Shown here one piece after another: positions 8,814 to 18,169 of a DNA stretch of 64,000 nt (position 1 is its first letter; each line of letters starts with the position of its first letter). Below the pieces are notes generated by a model. It saw only the letters and a program-made list of their open reading frames with translations. It had not been told where the DNA came from and did no database searches. Source of the stretch: Oligoflexia bacterium (GTDB lineage Bacteria; Bdellovibrionota; Bacteriovoracia; Bacteriovoracales; Bacteriovoracaceae); contig JAAEST010000097.1 in NCBI GenBank assembly GCA_024229115.1, positions 1 through 64,000 on the forward strand. Direction: 5' to 3'. The position numbers and the translations under genes were made by a program.

Positions 8814-9907
8814 GCGGAACACTTCGTGACGTGTCTCTCGGACAAACAAGTCTCTATCAAAAACATATCGACCTTAAGGCCAAGATGGCGCCTTTCGCCG
8901 GATACGATATGCCTATTCAATATACTTCTGTAAAAGAAGAAGTTATCGCTGTTAGAGAAAACGTTGGTGTTTTCGATGTAAGTCACATGGGTGAGTTCTT
9001 TGTTGAAGGTGAAGCTGCTCATGATTTTGTAGATTACATAATTACAAATGACTTTATGGGAGCAGAACTTCACAAAGCTGTTTACTCTCCTCTTTGCCGT
9101 GAAGACGGAACAGTTATCGATGATCTCATTGCATATAAAATTGGCCGTGAAGAAGTTCTTATCTGTGTAAACGCAGCCAATATTAAAAAGGATTGGGATT
9201 GGATCGTAGCTCAATCTAAAAAATTCAAGGTCTCATTAACAAATAAGAGTGAGCAATATAGCCTCCTTGCCATCCAAGGACCTAAGTCTGAAGAAATTCT
9301 TAAATCACTAGAAATTTTAGATGACATAGAATTTCCTTATTACGCTGCCAAGAGATTAAATGTTTTAAACCAAGATATTATTCTAGCAAGAACGGGTTAC
9401 ACTGGTGAAGATGGATTTGAAGTCTTCTGTTCTCATGAATTTGCTGGAGAGCTTTGGGACAAATTTTTAAGCAAAGGTGTTACACCTTGTGGTCTAGCCT
9501 CAAGAGACGTTCTAAGACTTGAAGTTTGCTACCCTCTTTATGGACATGAAATTAATGACGAAGTAACTCCATTAGACGCAGGTCTTAAGTGGACAGTGAA
9601 AATGGATAAGGAAAACTACATCGGCAAACTTGCACTTAGTGAATACAAACCAAAGTATCGTCTTGTTAAATTAAGTCTAGACAAAGGTATTCCGCGCGAC
9701 GATTATCCAATTCTAGACGAAAAGGAAAATGTTATTGGCAAGGTAACATCAGGAACAATGAGTGTTGCACTAGGCAAAGGAATTTGCTTAGCACACATTG
9801 AAAAAGAGAAATTTCCAGAATCAAAGAAGTTTTTAGTTGAAATTAGAGGTAGGAAGTACGAAGCTAATTATCATACTAAAGCATTTATCAGTGGGGGACA
9901 TAAGTAA
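8810..9907 (+). CDS. gcvT: Glycine cleavage system T protein (aminomethyltransferase)
   Basis: GcvT transfers the methylene group from the aminomethyl-lipoyl arm of GcvH to tetrahydrofolate and releases ammonia. The 365-residue protein has the N-terminal FAGYDMPIQY and VFDVSHMGEF blocks. A Thr replaces one Ser in the RTGYTGEDGFEVF signature, and LRLEVCYPLYGHE near 235 is conserved. It overlaps folD and its stop touches the gcvH start. No glycine decarboxylase (gcvP) follows, so that subunit must be encoded elsewhere. Confidence 0.96.
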   Translation: MSGTLRDVSLGQTSLYQKHIDLKAKMAPFAGYDMPIQYTSVKEEVIAVRENVGVFDVSHMGEFFVEGEAAHDFVDYIITNDFMGAELHKAVYSPLCREDGTVIDDLIAYKIGREEVLICVNAANIKKDWDWIVAQSKKFKVSLTNKSEQYSLLAIQGPKSEEILKSLEILDDIEFPYYAAKRLNVLNQDIILARTGYTGEDGFEVFCSHEFAGELWDKFLSKGVTPCGLASRDVLRLEVCYPLYGHEINDEVTPLDAGLKWTVKMDKENYIGKLALSEYKPKYRLVKLSLDKGIPRDDYPILDEKENVIGKVTSGTMSVALGKGICLAHIEKEKFPESKKFLVEIRGRKYEANYHTKAFISGGHK

Positions 9908-10290
9908 TGGCTAGCCAAATTCCAAGCGAGTTAAAGTACACGAAAGATCATGAATGGGCGAAAATCGAAGGTGACGTTGCCACAATCGGTATTACAGACT
10001 TTGCTCAAAGCCAATTAGGAGACATTGTCTTCGTTGAACTTCCAGAAGTTGGAACAACTCTCGATAAAGAAGCCACTTTTGGTGTAGTTGAATCTATTAA
10101 ATCAGTTTCTGATCTTTACTCACCACTAACTGGTGAAGTTATCGAAAGTAACACTGATCTTGAAGCCTCACCGGAAGCCTGTAACTCAGAACCATATGGA
10201 TCTTGGATGATCAAATTAAAGCTTTCCAACCCTAATGAAGTAGAAGAGCTTATGAGTCCTGAAGATTACGCCGGAATCTGCGATGAGTAG
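9907..10290 (+). CDS. gcvH: Glycine cleavage system H protein
   Basis: GcvH is the lipoyl carrier that shuttles the aminomethyl group between GcvP and GcvT. The 127-residue protein carries the lipoylation motif GVVESIKSVSDLYSPLTG with the modified Lys at residue 65, and the C-terminal LMSPEDYAG block. It is the last gene of folD-gcvT-gcvH and is followed about 40 nt later by a clear terminator. Confidence 0.97.
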   Translation: MASQIPSELKYTKDHEWAKIEGDVATIGITDFAQSQLGDIVFVELPEVGTTLDKEATFGVVESIKSVSDLYSPLTGEVIESNTDLEASPEACNSEPYGSWMIKLKLSNPNEVEELMSPEDYAGICDE

Positions 10291-10332
10291 GCCAATAGGC
10301 TTACGAATAGAAAAAATATATGGAATCTCCGA

Positions 10333-10358
10333 AAGGCCTCTCTAATGGGGCCTTTTTT
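10333..10358 (+). terminator. Rho-independent terminator after gcvH
   Basis: AAGGCCTC and GGGGCCTT form an 8-bp stem (one G-T pair) around loop TCTAAT, followed by TTTTTT. Position and shape fit an intrinsic terminator for the folD-gcvT-gcvH transcript. Confidence 0.9.
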
Positions 10359-10586
10359 ATTGATTTTGAAGTCAAGAAAAAAAAATTAGTTTAATTTCAA
10401 AATATAATTAATATATATACCCACGACCTATGATCTAATTTTTAAAGGTAAAAATAGACAATAAATATTGACGTTTTAAAAAGTGAAAAAAAAATTACAA
10501 ATAGAAAAATTTTACTTTACGAAATGTTTGAACTCCCTGATACTGCCGTCTCTTACAAAACTACTGACCAAGTTAGGAACATATAA

Positions 10587-10886
10587 ATGCTCGCTGATAA
10601 CCAAGAATTAGTTCAACTTTTAAATACTGCTGTTGTTAAAACAAAAGAAAAGAAGATTGATAGTTCTTATGAAGAAAGACTGTCTGAAGTTTGCCAATCA
10701 AACGCAATGAAGTCATTAGCTGTAGCTATTTCACATCTTTCAGATTCACAAAAAATCTCTCGAGATCAAGCAGCGATGGAAATCGTAGAAACAATTAGAG
10801 AACTAGACTCTATTTGGAGTGATTATGTGATGATGGAAGGTCTAACAAAGTTAAAAGACGTGCTAAAAGGTGCGACTCACCATTAG
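10587..10886 (+). CDS. Conserved-looking hypothetical protein, 99 residues
   Basis: This acidic, mostly helical soluble protein has no signal peptide or membrane segment. The sequence begins MLADNQELVQLLNTAVV and contains a central helical block (RDQAAMEIVETIRELDSIW). I do not recognise the family. About 230 nt of AT-rich DNA separates it from the gcvH terminator, so it probably has its own promoter; TTTACG-N17-GATACT near 10510-10545 is one candidate. It is convergent with the giant gene, 11 nt away, which argues for a real, independently expressed gene. Confidence 0.6.
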   Translation: MLADNQELVQLLNTAVVKTKEKKIDSSYEERLSEVCQSNAMKSLAVAISHLSDSQKISRDQAAMEIVETIRELDSIWSDYVMMEGLTKLKDVLKGATHH

Positions 10887-10897
10887 GCCGTGCTCCA

Positions 10898-13800
10898 CTA
10901 GTCTCTAAGGTCGATTACTCTTTCTAAGCGTGAGTCACCAAGCTCCAAGGCTTCACCAACTTCAGCTTCACCTTTGATTACTTGAATTCTCCATGGTCTT
11001 TCAGGATCTCTTAAATAAGTTGTTGCAGATGTTCCCGTCTCATCAAGTACTTGAATAATCATGACAGAATCAGGATCTGCAGCCCCAATCCCCATAACTT
11101 CTTTTTGACGATAATACTTATATGAAAAATCTTCTCTAAGCTTTTTAAGCCTCATAAGATCAACATCTTTAACACTTCTTCTAGCACCTACTAGAACACG
11201 CTGTGCTATCTTTTCTTGGTGATCCCAATGCTTACCATAATCAGCAACGACCATCGCTCCCATCGCAAAAGCCTTCCCAACTTTACGGTCCTGAGATGTA
11301 GAATAACCAATCGACCTTCCATAGTGAGGGGCTACGGCTTCAGAGTGCCACTTAGCAACTTCTGCAAGGTCACCTTCTCCTCTGTGGGCCATGGCCTTCT
11401 CGTAAGTATTGATATTATCAATGGCCAATTCTCTAATTTTTGCTGGATCTGCAGTTCTAGCCCCTAAGATATGATTTGATGTCATATGTGGACTTAACTC
11501 TTTGAACATTCCGACAAGTTCCGCCTCTGATTTAGGAGTTCGTCCTTGAAGGGTCGCAAGACCTCTCCAATTAACTTGTTCTTGATACCAAGTATCCATC
11601 TTATAAGCATACTTTACTGGATCTTCGTAAGAACTATGACCATAAAGGGCCCTAAAATCTTCATCAGCCACACCGAGTTGAAGCCTTTCAACTCTTTCCT
11701 TACCTTTGTAACGACGATAATCGTAGTAAGCATTATTTTCTTTATAACGGGCCAATGCTTTTTCATGAACTTCTTCCCATGCAGTCGTAGGGTTAGTTTC
11801 CATTCGACTTGCAAGAGTAGGATCCTCATCAATGACCTTTCTAACAAAGACAGCATATTGACCATCATCGATCCTTTCAGTCTGGCCTGAAGGCACCATT
11901 GGATTCTTCTTATTGTCACGAATCATATCTAATTCAATTGGATCTCTTCGCATTGGGGCGATAAGATCAGGTGAATTTTCAAGAGGTAAACCAACCTGAG
12001 CTCTTACCGTAAGATCATCAATGAGCTCATTAGAAGCAATAATTCCGTCTTTTATTTCTTTTGCCCAGATATCTAATGGAGTAAAGAGATCATTGTCTGG
12101 ATTTAGAATACGAGGAGGAGGAAAACCTTCTCTCATTAATGGGTAATATAAAGCAAATTGTCTGGTCGAACGTCCATTACCGTCGGCAAATGGATGAATT
12201 GAAATTATATCTCTTTGAAATTCTGCAAGAGTATCAGTGAACTCATCTAGTTTTTCAGGACTATTGAGTGGTCCAATCTTTTGTCTTTGTTGATTGAACC
12301 AACGAATTCTTTCTTCAGTTAAAGCCTCTACTAATTCATTTTGCCTATTAGCTAAATTATTTTGTAAATTTGTATGTTGAGTACGAATTGCTTTTAAGTT
12401 GGCTTCAATCACTTTCGCTTCGTCTTCAAGAGTTTTAATCATACTTGGAAGCGTTTTCTTTAGTGAGTTTAAATTTGCTTCAGCAGCAAGAAGTCTTTCA
12501 ACCTCATCAGGTAAAAGTGGTCTTGTCTCTTGTATGGACTTTAGATCATCAATAACCTTCTGCTCTGTTGGAATTCGATTATTGAAAATATCAATCTTCC
12601 CATCAATTTCATCAAGCTGACCATTGAGGGCCCTCATGTTTTCAGTCATTGGCCCAAGTCTTTTAATATCATCGGCCATTTCTGGATTTAAAAGAGATAA
12701 TCTTCTTAAACCTTCTTCGTTAAGCGTGTTGTAATTCGCATAGAGTATTTGCCCAGAGATTTTCTGTCCGTCATCATGATAGCGTTTAACATCAAAACCT
12801 AGATAAGGATTTTTCTTAACTTCTAAAAGAATATCTTTACTCACCGGTGTACTTACATTCCCAATAACACCAACATCTCTTGTTTTACCAATTCTAGCGG
12901 CACTTATTCCATCAACTCCACCTTCCATCATGTGAGTATGGATCTTTCTAAAAGTGTCTAAACTCATTTCTGGATTTTCATCCATGAGCCACTTATTAGC
13001 TTTAGAGTAATTTTCAAATGGGTGTAGTCCACCACGATCATAACGTGAACTAAAATTCGTTTTATGAAGCTGAGTATTTCCAGAAGCCACATCAAAGAGA
13101 CCTCTTGAGCTATGCTTATAATCGATAAAGTATAGAGCATCGACATTATCTAAAATCTGTTGAGCGTCTTTAGTATCAATCGTCGCTTTACCTGCTGTCG
13201 GGTTAGCTGCTCCCACAGCTTTCTTAATTCGAGCGAGTAAGCCTCCCCCCTCTTGCTCAACAGCTGCAACTGTTCTTGAATATTTAGAAAGTAAGTTACT
13301 TCTTAATAGATCTCTTTTTTCTGAATAACTCATTCTCGTTAGATCCGAGAATGTGTCGGCAAAATAGCCTGTAGAATCTTGATAAACTCTTGTAGGTGGT
13401 CTTGCAGCAATACCTGAATCAACAAGGTAGTCTGCTTGTCTTTGATCAAATCCCCCTTCCATAAGACGGTTTCTCATTATGGCCAATTCATCATCAGTAT
13501 AACTAAATAAACCTTTTCCACTCGTTCTTCCTATATCGTTGGCTTGAGCAAGGCTTAACTTTAATCTATTCAACTGTGTTTCATTTAACGTAGCCGGATC
13601 AATTTTTAGATCCTCTAAAGCTTTGGCAAATTTCTCATCTACTGATGCATGAGAATTTTTAATCTGATCAGCGACTCTTAATTCTGCGAGCTGTTGATTT
13701 TCGACGACCTCAACAACTCTGCGCTGCTCATCTGAATAAGAAATTTTAACTTTTTCACCATTAGAAAAAGTAATTTCATCACCAACCTTATTAGGTTTTA

Positions 13801-16800
13801 AAGTAATCGGTTGGAGATAAGAATCTTTACCTAAATCTCGTGCACTCATTGAATAAATTTTAGTCCGATCATTCGAAGCTAAGGCGTAGTATACTTCGCC
13901 ATTCTTTTCATATTTTAGAAGATTGTCAGGATTAATTTCATCGATACGTAATCTCTTTCTCTCTACAAACTTCACCAGTGTCTTTTCATTATTTCTAACA
14001 AAATCTACAAATTCACGATTAACTCGCAAGTTATTACTATCTACAAAATCATAACGACGAACAATATCATCTAAGTTTTGCTGAGCTGTTCTTGCTAATG
14101 TGTCAACATACTCAATATTATCGCCATGATAAGACTTCCAAAAATGAACCTTGGTTCCATCAGCAAATTCAATCACGTCATTAGAAACTTTTTTGAAATT
14201 TCTTAGTTTTGTATAAGCAGCTCCACCTGAACCAATAGTACTTCCATCAGCAGAGAGAACTAAAAAATCTTCTGGATCTGTTCTACCATTCTTGAATACC
14301 CAATATTTTTTACCGTCAGAACCAACGAAAGAAGATTGAGATCGAGGACCAATCATATTAAGCTGTACATCTCCCTTATAGAGAAGATCAACAAGGCCAT
14401 CTTTGTGCTGCCCCATTAATTGAGCATATTCTTCATAGTTATCGACTTTTACTTTTGCTGTTGATGCTTCAAGGCGATCTAGGACAACTCTAACCTCATC
14501 CTTCGATTTTCTTAATAATGGTAATGTTTGAGTATGCATACCTTTAGGAGTTAAAGCAAAACGATAACCTTTTCCATCACTATAACGTAATACTTTTTGT
14601 TTTGAAGAAGCGAATTCTTCTAATGTTGCTGTAACACTTCCACTTTCTTTAATAACCTTTCCATCAACGCTAAATAAAATGCTATTTGATGGTGGATATC
14701 CTTTGAAGAGATAATAGGCTTCACCTGTGTCTGCATTTGTTGCGATCACAAAATCATCCATCCTAATATCGTTAGGACGAATTTTTCCATTTTTCATCAT
14801 CTCTCTTAAAGTATTCTCATGAGTATTTAAGAATTCATCAAATTTTGCTTTTGGAAAATCAACTTTATTAAAGTCGGAAGCATTTGCTCTGAGTACCTTG
14901 AAAAAGTCATCATAATCAAAATCAGCAGCAGCCATTCCATCTTTCACATCAAAATAATGCCCTCTAGGAGTTTTCATAGAAGTGACTAATGTACCATTAT
15001 CGAGTAAAAACTCTTCCCCATACTTAGATGGTAAGTTTTCAAGAGTTGTCTCTGAACCTTTAAACATTGAGAAGCCTTTCCCATCTTTGGTAAACACTTT
15101 CCACTTAGCAGGATCTGAAGATGATCTTAAAAGGTAAAATTCCTTACCTTTTTCAGTTCTCACTGTAGCAAACTGTTGAGGTTCAAAATCTTCTATTGCC
15201 CTTGCATCAGCTTTTACCGCTTTATCAATCTTGTCCTTATAAGTTTTTAGGAATTGATTGTATTCCGTAGGTGACTTAATTGGATTCTCAACCGCCATTC
15301 TATTTAAATTAACAAAAATATCATCGCTAAATGGAGGATCACCTGCAAGTCCAGAGCGAATCAGTCTAGAGGCTTGTTCCTTCGTAAATCCGCCATCAAC
15401 TAATGTTCTACTCTTTAGATAAATATCTTTTGAAGAATAATTATAAACGCTACCAGCTTTTGTCGTATCAATCTCATGGGCCTTAAGTAAAGACTGTCTT
15501 AACTTTGCTAACTCTTCAGGCTGAAGTGACTGAGGATTGATTCCGGCTTCTTCTAATGCTCTTGTAAATCTCTCATTTGCTCCAAGCTCAGAGTTACGTA
15601 TCACTTCATCACGAGTATAGAACTTCTTGTTATCGAGATTAAGTTCTAATCTACCTGGTGAAGCTTTATGATCTGTAAAACTTATTCTCAGCTCTTGTGC
15701 AACTTTAGGATCATCAATTCTACTAATTAAGGCATTTAACTCCGCCTCAGCAGCTTGAATTGATTGCTTTGGTGCGCCTTTTGCAAACTCAGAGCTATAG
15801 TTCAATTCTGGATATAGTTCATCGATAATCTTATCTAGGTCTGGCTTACCATTACTATTGGCCACGACTTCATCAAATAAATTTCCTCTTCTTGCCTTAA
15901 CTGTTTGCTGATACGTTGCTCTTGCTTGTTCATAGTTTTGAATAATTCTTCTTTGTTCTTCAATATTATAAGATCCTGGGTTTTGAGCTCTAAGACGATA
16001 ACTATCTTCAACAGCTAGCTCCGCTCTATTATAATTAACAAATGCTTGGTCTACTTCATCAGCAGCGGCTAGTGCTGAGTCTGACTTTACTAATAGCTTA
16101 AGTCCGCCACCGACTTTCGCTCCTTTACTTCCCAAACTTGCTAAACTATCAACAGATCTCATTCCGAGTTTAAATGCATTTACAGTAAGAGGGTTTTCAA
16201 TTGGATAAATAACAACCTTTCCAACAGTCTTTAAAGCTTTTCCACCAAAGACTACACCTTTCCAAGTTTTGCCAACAACATATCTTGTACTCTGAGCCGC
16301 GAGGGTTCCTACGATGCCGAGTTTTGCTTTTGTAGCTAAGAACCAAGGAGCTTTTCCCAGACCTTTCAATCTGTTAATTCCAGCTCCCCAACCTTTACCG
16401 ATTCCTCGACTTATACTTGAAGCTACTTTTGATGTAGCACGAGCGGCTTTGTCTAGTCTTGTCGCTTTTAAGGCAGCTCTCGTTGCATCTGACATTTTCG
16501 TGAGTCTTGCTAGGGCAACAGCTCCCTTGGCCCCATACTTTGCAGCAGTGACAACACCACCAGTTAAAAAGGCAGGAACAACTTCTGCAAGGACTGCCCC
16601 AATGGCATTACAAGTCCCATTAATCATGGCCTTACAAGACATACAATCAAAACCTGGATAGGGCTCTAAACACTCACTGAAATGAGGCTGCCCACTCCAT
16701 TTTTCACAATAGACATCATGAGTGAGCCATTGCTTAATCATTCCAACAAGACCACTCCAAAGATTAGAAATCGTTCCCGTGAAATCATTTCTCAACATGT

Positions 16801-17587
16801 CAAAGACACCTTCATCAGTACTCGCCTCAGCTGCGGCTAAGGCGGCGTTTGATGATTGATCTTCAACACCCCAAAGAGCATTCCAACCAGAAATAACTTT
16901 GTCTTTAACCCAGGCACCACCCATCTTTAAGAGATCCCAAGTACCTGTTAAAAATGAAACTGTTGCTTTTAAAAAACCTGCAGCTGCTCTGGCCAAGCAA
17001 TTGTCATCACTAACATCACAATTATCTCCAGGTAGCCATTGATTTACGGTTTCCGACATTCCCATTAACTTGATCACTGGGCCTAGTGTAGCCGTAGCAG
17101 AACTTACAAGTGCACATTGAACGTCTTCTCCACAAGAAGCTGATACTTCAGCCGCCTTCTCTTCTGTACACATATTATCTGTAGATCCGCCTTTTAATAA
17201 TGCTAAGAATTCGGGATCAATAATAGAATCTGATTCATCAAAACATCCATTGGCTGCAGATGTTTTTAAACTTTCATATTGTGAGTCAATGAGGTCAAGT
17301 CTTTCACTAATAACTTGGAGTCTTGTAATCTTATTCACACATTCAAGAGACAATGCTGTATTCAAAAAAAATGTTTTGATCTCTTCTTCAGGCACATCTC
17401 CTGAAGGCATACAGCCTTGTTCTTCAGCTTCTACACTTAAGGTTTGTAATTCCGTGACTAAAGGCTCGATACAGATACCTTGCGGACAATCCTCTACAAG
17501 ATTGAAATTTTCCCAATCAATCTCATTTGCATTAAGACCAATTTGGAAAAATAAGATAAATGTAAGAACAATTAGTTTCTTAATCAC
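10898..17587 (-). CDS. Giant exported protein with Fic domain and probable C-terminal ADP-ribosyltransferase domain
   Basis: This is a single intact 2229-residue frame. Residues 1-20 form a Sec signal peptide. Residues 34-330 are Cys-rich and suggest disulfides after export. Residues about 330-500 are Ala/Gly-rich with hydrophobic helices. Residues 666-1420 hold internal repeats. The Fic core starts near 1546 (FRKIHTHMMEGG), is split by a coiled coil at about 1645-1760, and reaches the perfect motif HPFADGNGRSTR at 1798-1809 (H1798, D1802, N1804, R1806, R1809). Fic proteins usually transfer AMP to target hydroxyls. The C-terminus has an R-S-E-like pattern: WRG (R2008), GYSTS (2094-2098) and QKE (2161-2163), suggesting an ADP-ribosyltransferase. 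It overlaps the upstream 175-residue gene by 8 nt. The Fic call is strong, the ART call is inference. Confidence 0.85.
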   Translation of the reverse strand: MIKKLIVLTFILFFQIGLNANEIDWENFNLVEDCPQGICIEPLVTELQTLSVEAEEQGCMPSGDVPEEEIKTFFLNTALSLECVNKITRLQVISERLDLIDSQYESLKTSAANGCFDESDSIIDPEFLALLKGGSTDNMCTEEKAAEVSASCGEDVQCALVSSATATLGPVIKLMGMSETVNQWLPGDNCDVSDDNCLARAAAGFLKATVSFLTGTWDLLKMGGAWVKDKVISGWNALWGVEDQSSNAALAAAEASTDEGVFDMLRNDFTGTISNLWSGLVGMIKQWLTHDVYCEKWSGQPHFSECLEPYPGFDCMSCKAMINGTCNAIGAVLAEVVPAFLTGGVVTAAKYGAKGAVALARLTKMSDATRAALKATRLDKAARATSKVASSISRGIGKGWGAGINRLKGLGKAPWFLATKAKLGIVGTLAAQSTRYVVGKTWKGVVFGGKALKTVGKVVIYPIENPLTVNAFKLGMRSVDSLASLGSKGAKVGGGLKLLVKSDSALAAADEVDQAFVNYNRAELAVEDSYRLRAQNPGSYNIEEQRRIIQNYEQARATYQQTVKARRGNLFDEVVANSNGKPDLDKIIDELYPELNYSSEFAKGAPKQSIQAAEAELNALISRIDDPKVAQELRISFTDHKASPGRLELNLDNKKFYTRDEVIRNSELGANERFTRALEEAGINPQSLQPEELAKLRQSLLKAHEIDTTKAGSVYNYSSKDIYLKSRTLVDGGFTKEQASRLIRSGLAGDPPFSDDIFVNLNRMAVENPIKSPTEYNQFLKTYKDKIDKAVKADARAIEDFEPQQFATVRTEKGKEFYLLRSSSDPAKWKVFTKDGKGFSMFKGSETTLENLPSKYGEEFLLDNGTLVTSMKTPRGHYFDVKDGMAAADFDYDDFFKVLRANASDFNKVDFPKAKFDEFLNTHENTLREMMKNGKIRPNDIRMDDFVIATNADTGEAYYLFKGYPPSNSILFSVDGKVIKESGSVTATLEEFASSKQKVLRYSDGKGYRFALTPKGMHTQTLPLLRKSKDEVRVVLDRLEASTAKVKVDNYEEYAQLMGQHKDGLVDLLYKGDVQLNMIGPRSQSSFVGSDGKKYWVFKNGRTDPEDFLVLSADGSTIGSGGAAYTKLRNFKKVSNDVIEFADGTKVHFWKSYHGDNIEYVDTLARTAQQNLDDIVRRYDFVDSNNLRVNREFVDFVRNNEKTLVKFVERKRLRIDEINPDNLLKYEKNGEVYYALASNDRTKIYSMSARDLGKDSYLQPITLKPNKVGDEITFSNGEKVKISYSDEQRRVVEVVENQQLAELRVADQIKNSHASVDEKFAKALEDLKIDPATLNETQLNRLKLSLAQANDIGRTSGKGLFSYTDDELAIMRNRLMEGGFDQRQADYLVDSGIAARPPTRVYQDSTGYFADTFSDLTRMSYSEKRDLLRSNLLSKYSRTVAAVEQEGGGLLARIKKAVGAANPTAGKATIDTKDAQQILDNVDALYFIDYKHSSRGLFDVASGNTQLHKTNFSSRYDRGGLHPFENYSKANKWLMDENPEMSLDTFRKIHTHMMEGGVDGISAARIGKTRDVGVIGNVSTPVSKDILLEVKKNPYLGFDVKRYHDDGQKISGQILYANYNTLNEEGLRRLSLLNPEMADDIKRLGPMTENMRALNGQLDEIDGKIDIFNNRIPTEQKVIDDLKSIQETRPLLPDEVERLLAAEANLNSLKKTLPSMIKTLEDEAKVIEANLKAIRTQHTNLQNNLANRQNELVEALTEERIRWFNQQRQKIGPLNSPEKLDEFTDTLAEFQRDIISIHPFADGNGRSTRQFALYYPLMREGFPPPRILNPDNDLFTPLDIWAKEIKDGIIASNELIDDLTVRAQVGLPLENSPDLIAPMRRDPIELDMIRDNKKNPMVPSGQTERIDDGQYAVFVRKVIDEDPTLASRMETNPTTAWEEVHEKALARYKENNAYYDYRRYKGKERVERLQLGVADEDFRALYGHSSYEDPVKYAYKMDTWYQEQVNWRGLATLQGRTPKSEAELVGMFKELSPHMTSNHILGARTADPAKIRELAIDNINTYEKAMAHRGEGDLAEVAKWHSEAVAPHYGRSIGYSTSQDRKVGKAFAMGAMVVADYGKHWDHQEKIAQRVLVGARRSVKDVDLMRLKKLREDFSYKYYRQKEVMGIGAADPDSVMIIQVLDETGTSATTYLRDPERPWRIQVIKGEAEVGEALELGDSRLERVIDLRD
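13328..15592 (-). repeat. Protein-level repeat region inside the giant gene (A - 4xB - A)
   Basis: Two copies of a helical module A lie at residues about 666-770 and 1314-1420. Compare NERFTRALEEAGINPQSL with DEKFAKALEDLKIDPATL; each is followed by LR/LKLSL and later by LVDGGFTKEQAS or LMEGGFDQRQAD. Between them are four diverged B units of about 120-135 residues (near 772, 912, 1048 and 1188). Each B unit has a helical start and a GxxYY/F core followed by a xSxDG-type turn, for example GEAYYLFKG, KKYWVFKNG and GEVYYALAS. The repeats are diverged at DNA level. Confidence 0.65.
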
Positions 17588-18107
17588 AGTTTATATTCTC
17601 TATTATTTTATCGAAGCTTCTCTTATGTCTTCCTGATTGTTTTAATCTGAGAGACTTTGAAAAAAGCATTTTATTTTTGCATTCAATATAGTAACTTCTT
17701 TCTACGTAATGCTTCTTTTTAAATTTATATTCCACACCAATATTATGAACGAGATGCCCTTTATTATTCTTCATCGTTTTGTATGGACTCACTTTTAAAA
17801 TACTGGCACCAACTTTCTTGGCCCATTTTATCTTCCCCGCACGATATTGATTTTCATTTTTCTTCATTGCTTTCTTATCAAACTTAAAATCTTCTCCGGT
17901 ATGAGCAAAACTAATATTCGACCTTTGCCCAAACTCTTTTGGTGAAAAATACATGAAGGGCATTCCAAAAATATCTTTTGAAAGTTCCCAGCCTTTAATT
18001 TCATCAATAAAGATCGTTCCTCTTTCATGTGAAAGAGTTAATGATGCTCCATAAGAATTCATCATGAATAAGAAGGTAATAAATGATCTAAATAAAACGT
18101 CTCTCAT
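17580..18107 (-). CDS. Small exported protein coupled to the giant Fic gene
   Basis: This 175-residue protein has a probable signal peptide (residues 1-20, FRSFITFLFMMNSYGAS). The mature part is very basic, with many Lys/Tyr and two Cys near the C-terminus (YIECKNK, NINCD). No family is recognised. Its stop overlaps the start of the giant gene by 8 nt, so the two should be translated from one message. A CCGATAA box lies 7 nt before its ATG. It could be a periplasmic partner, chaperone or immunity protein for the giant protein, but nothing in the sequence proves this. Confidence 0.7.
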   Translation of the reverse strand: MRDVLFRSFITFLFMMNSYGASLTLSHERGTIFIDEIKGWELSKDIFGMPFMYFSPKEFGQRSNISFAHTGEDFKFDKKAMKKNENQYRAGKIKWAKKVGASILKVSPYKTMKNNKGHLVHNIGVEYKFKKKHYVERSYYIECKNKMLFSKSLRLKQSGRHKRSFDKIIENINCD

Positions 18108-18114
18108 CAGTCAT

Positions 18115-18122
18115 TTATCGGT
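18115..18122 (-). promoter_or_regulatory. CCGATAA box (sigma-28-like -10) before the giant-protein operon
   Basis: On the minus strand ACCGATAA ends 7 nt before the ATG at 18107. The core matches the FliA/sigma-28 -10 consensus GCCGATAA. The expected TAAA at -35 is replaced by AATG/TTAA, so only half of the promoter is convincing. If it is used, the transcript would start at or very near the ATG. Confidence 0.45.
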
Positions 18123-18169
18123 TGAATTTATTGAATTCATTAAGTTATTTTATAAGGTATTGATATTGC

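Noticed and set aside
10898-17587. Possibility that the giant frame is several genes or a chimera
   Set aside because: The frame is uninterrupted, composition is uniform along it, and the A-B-A repeat layout spans its middle, so one gene is the simpler reading.
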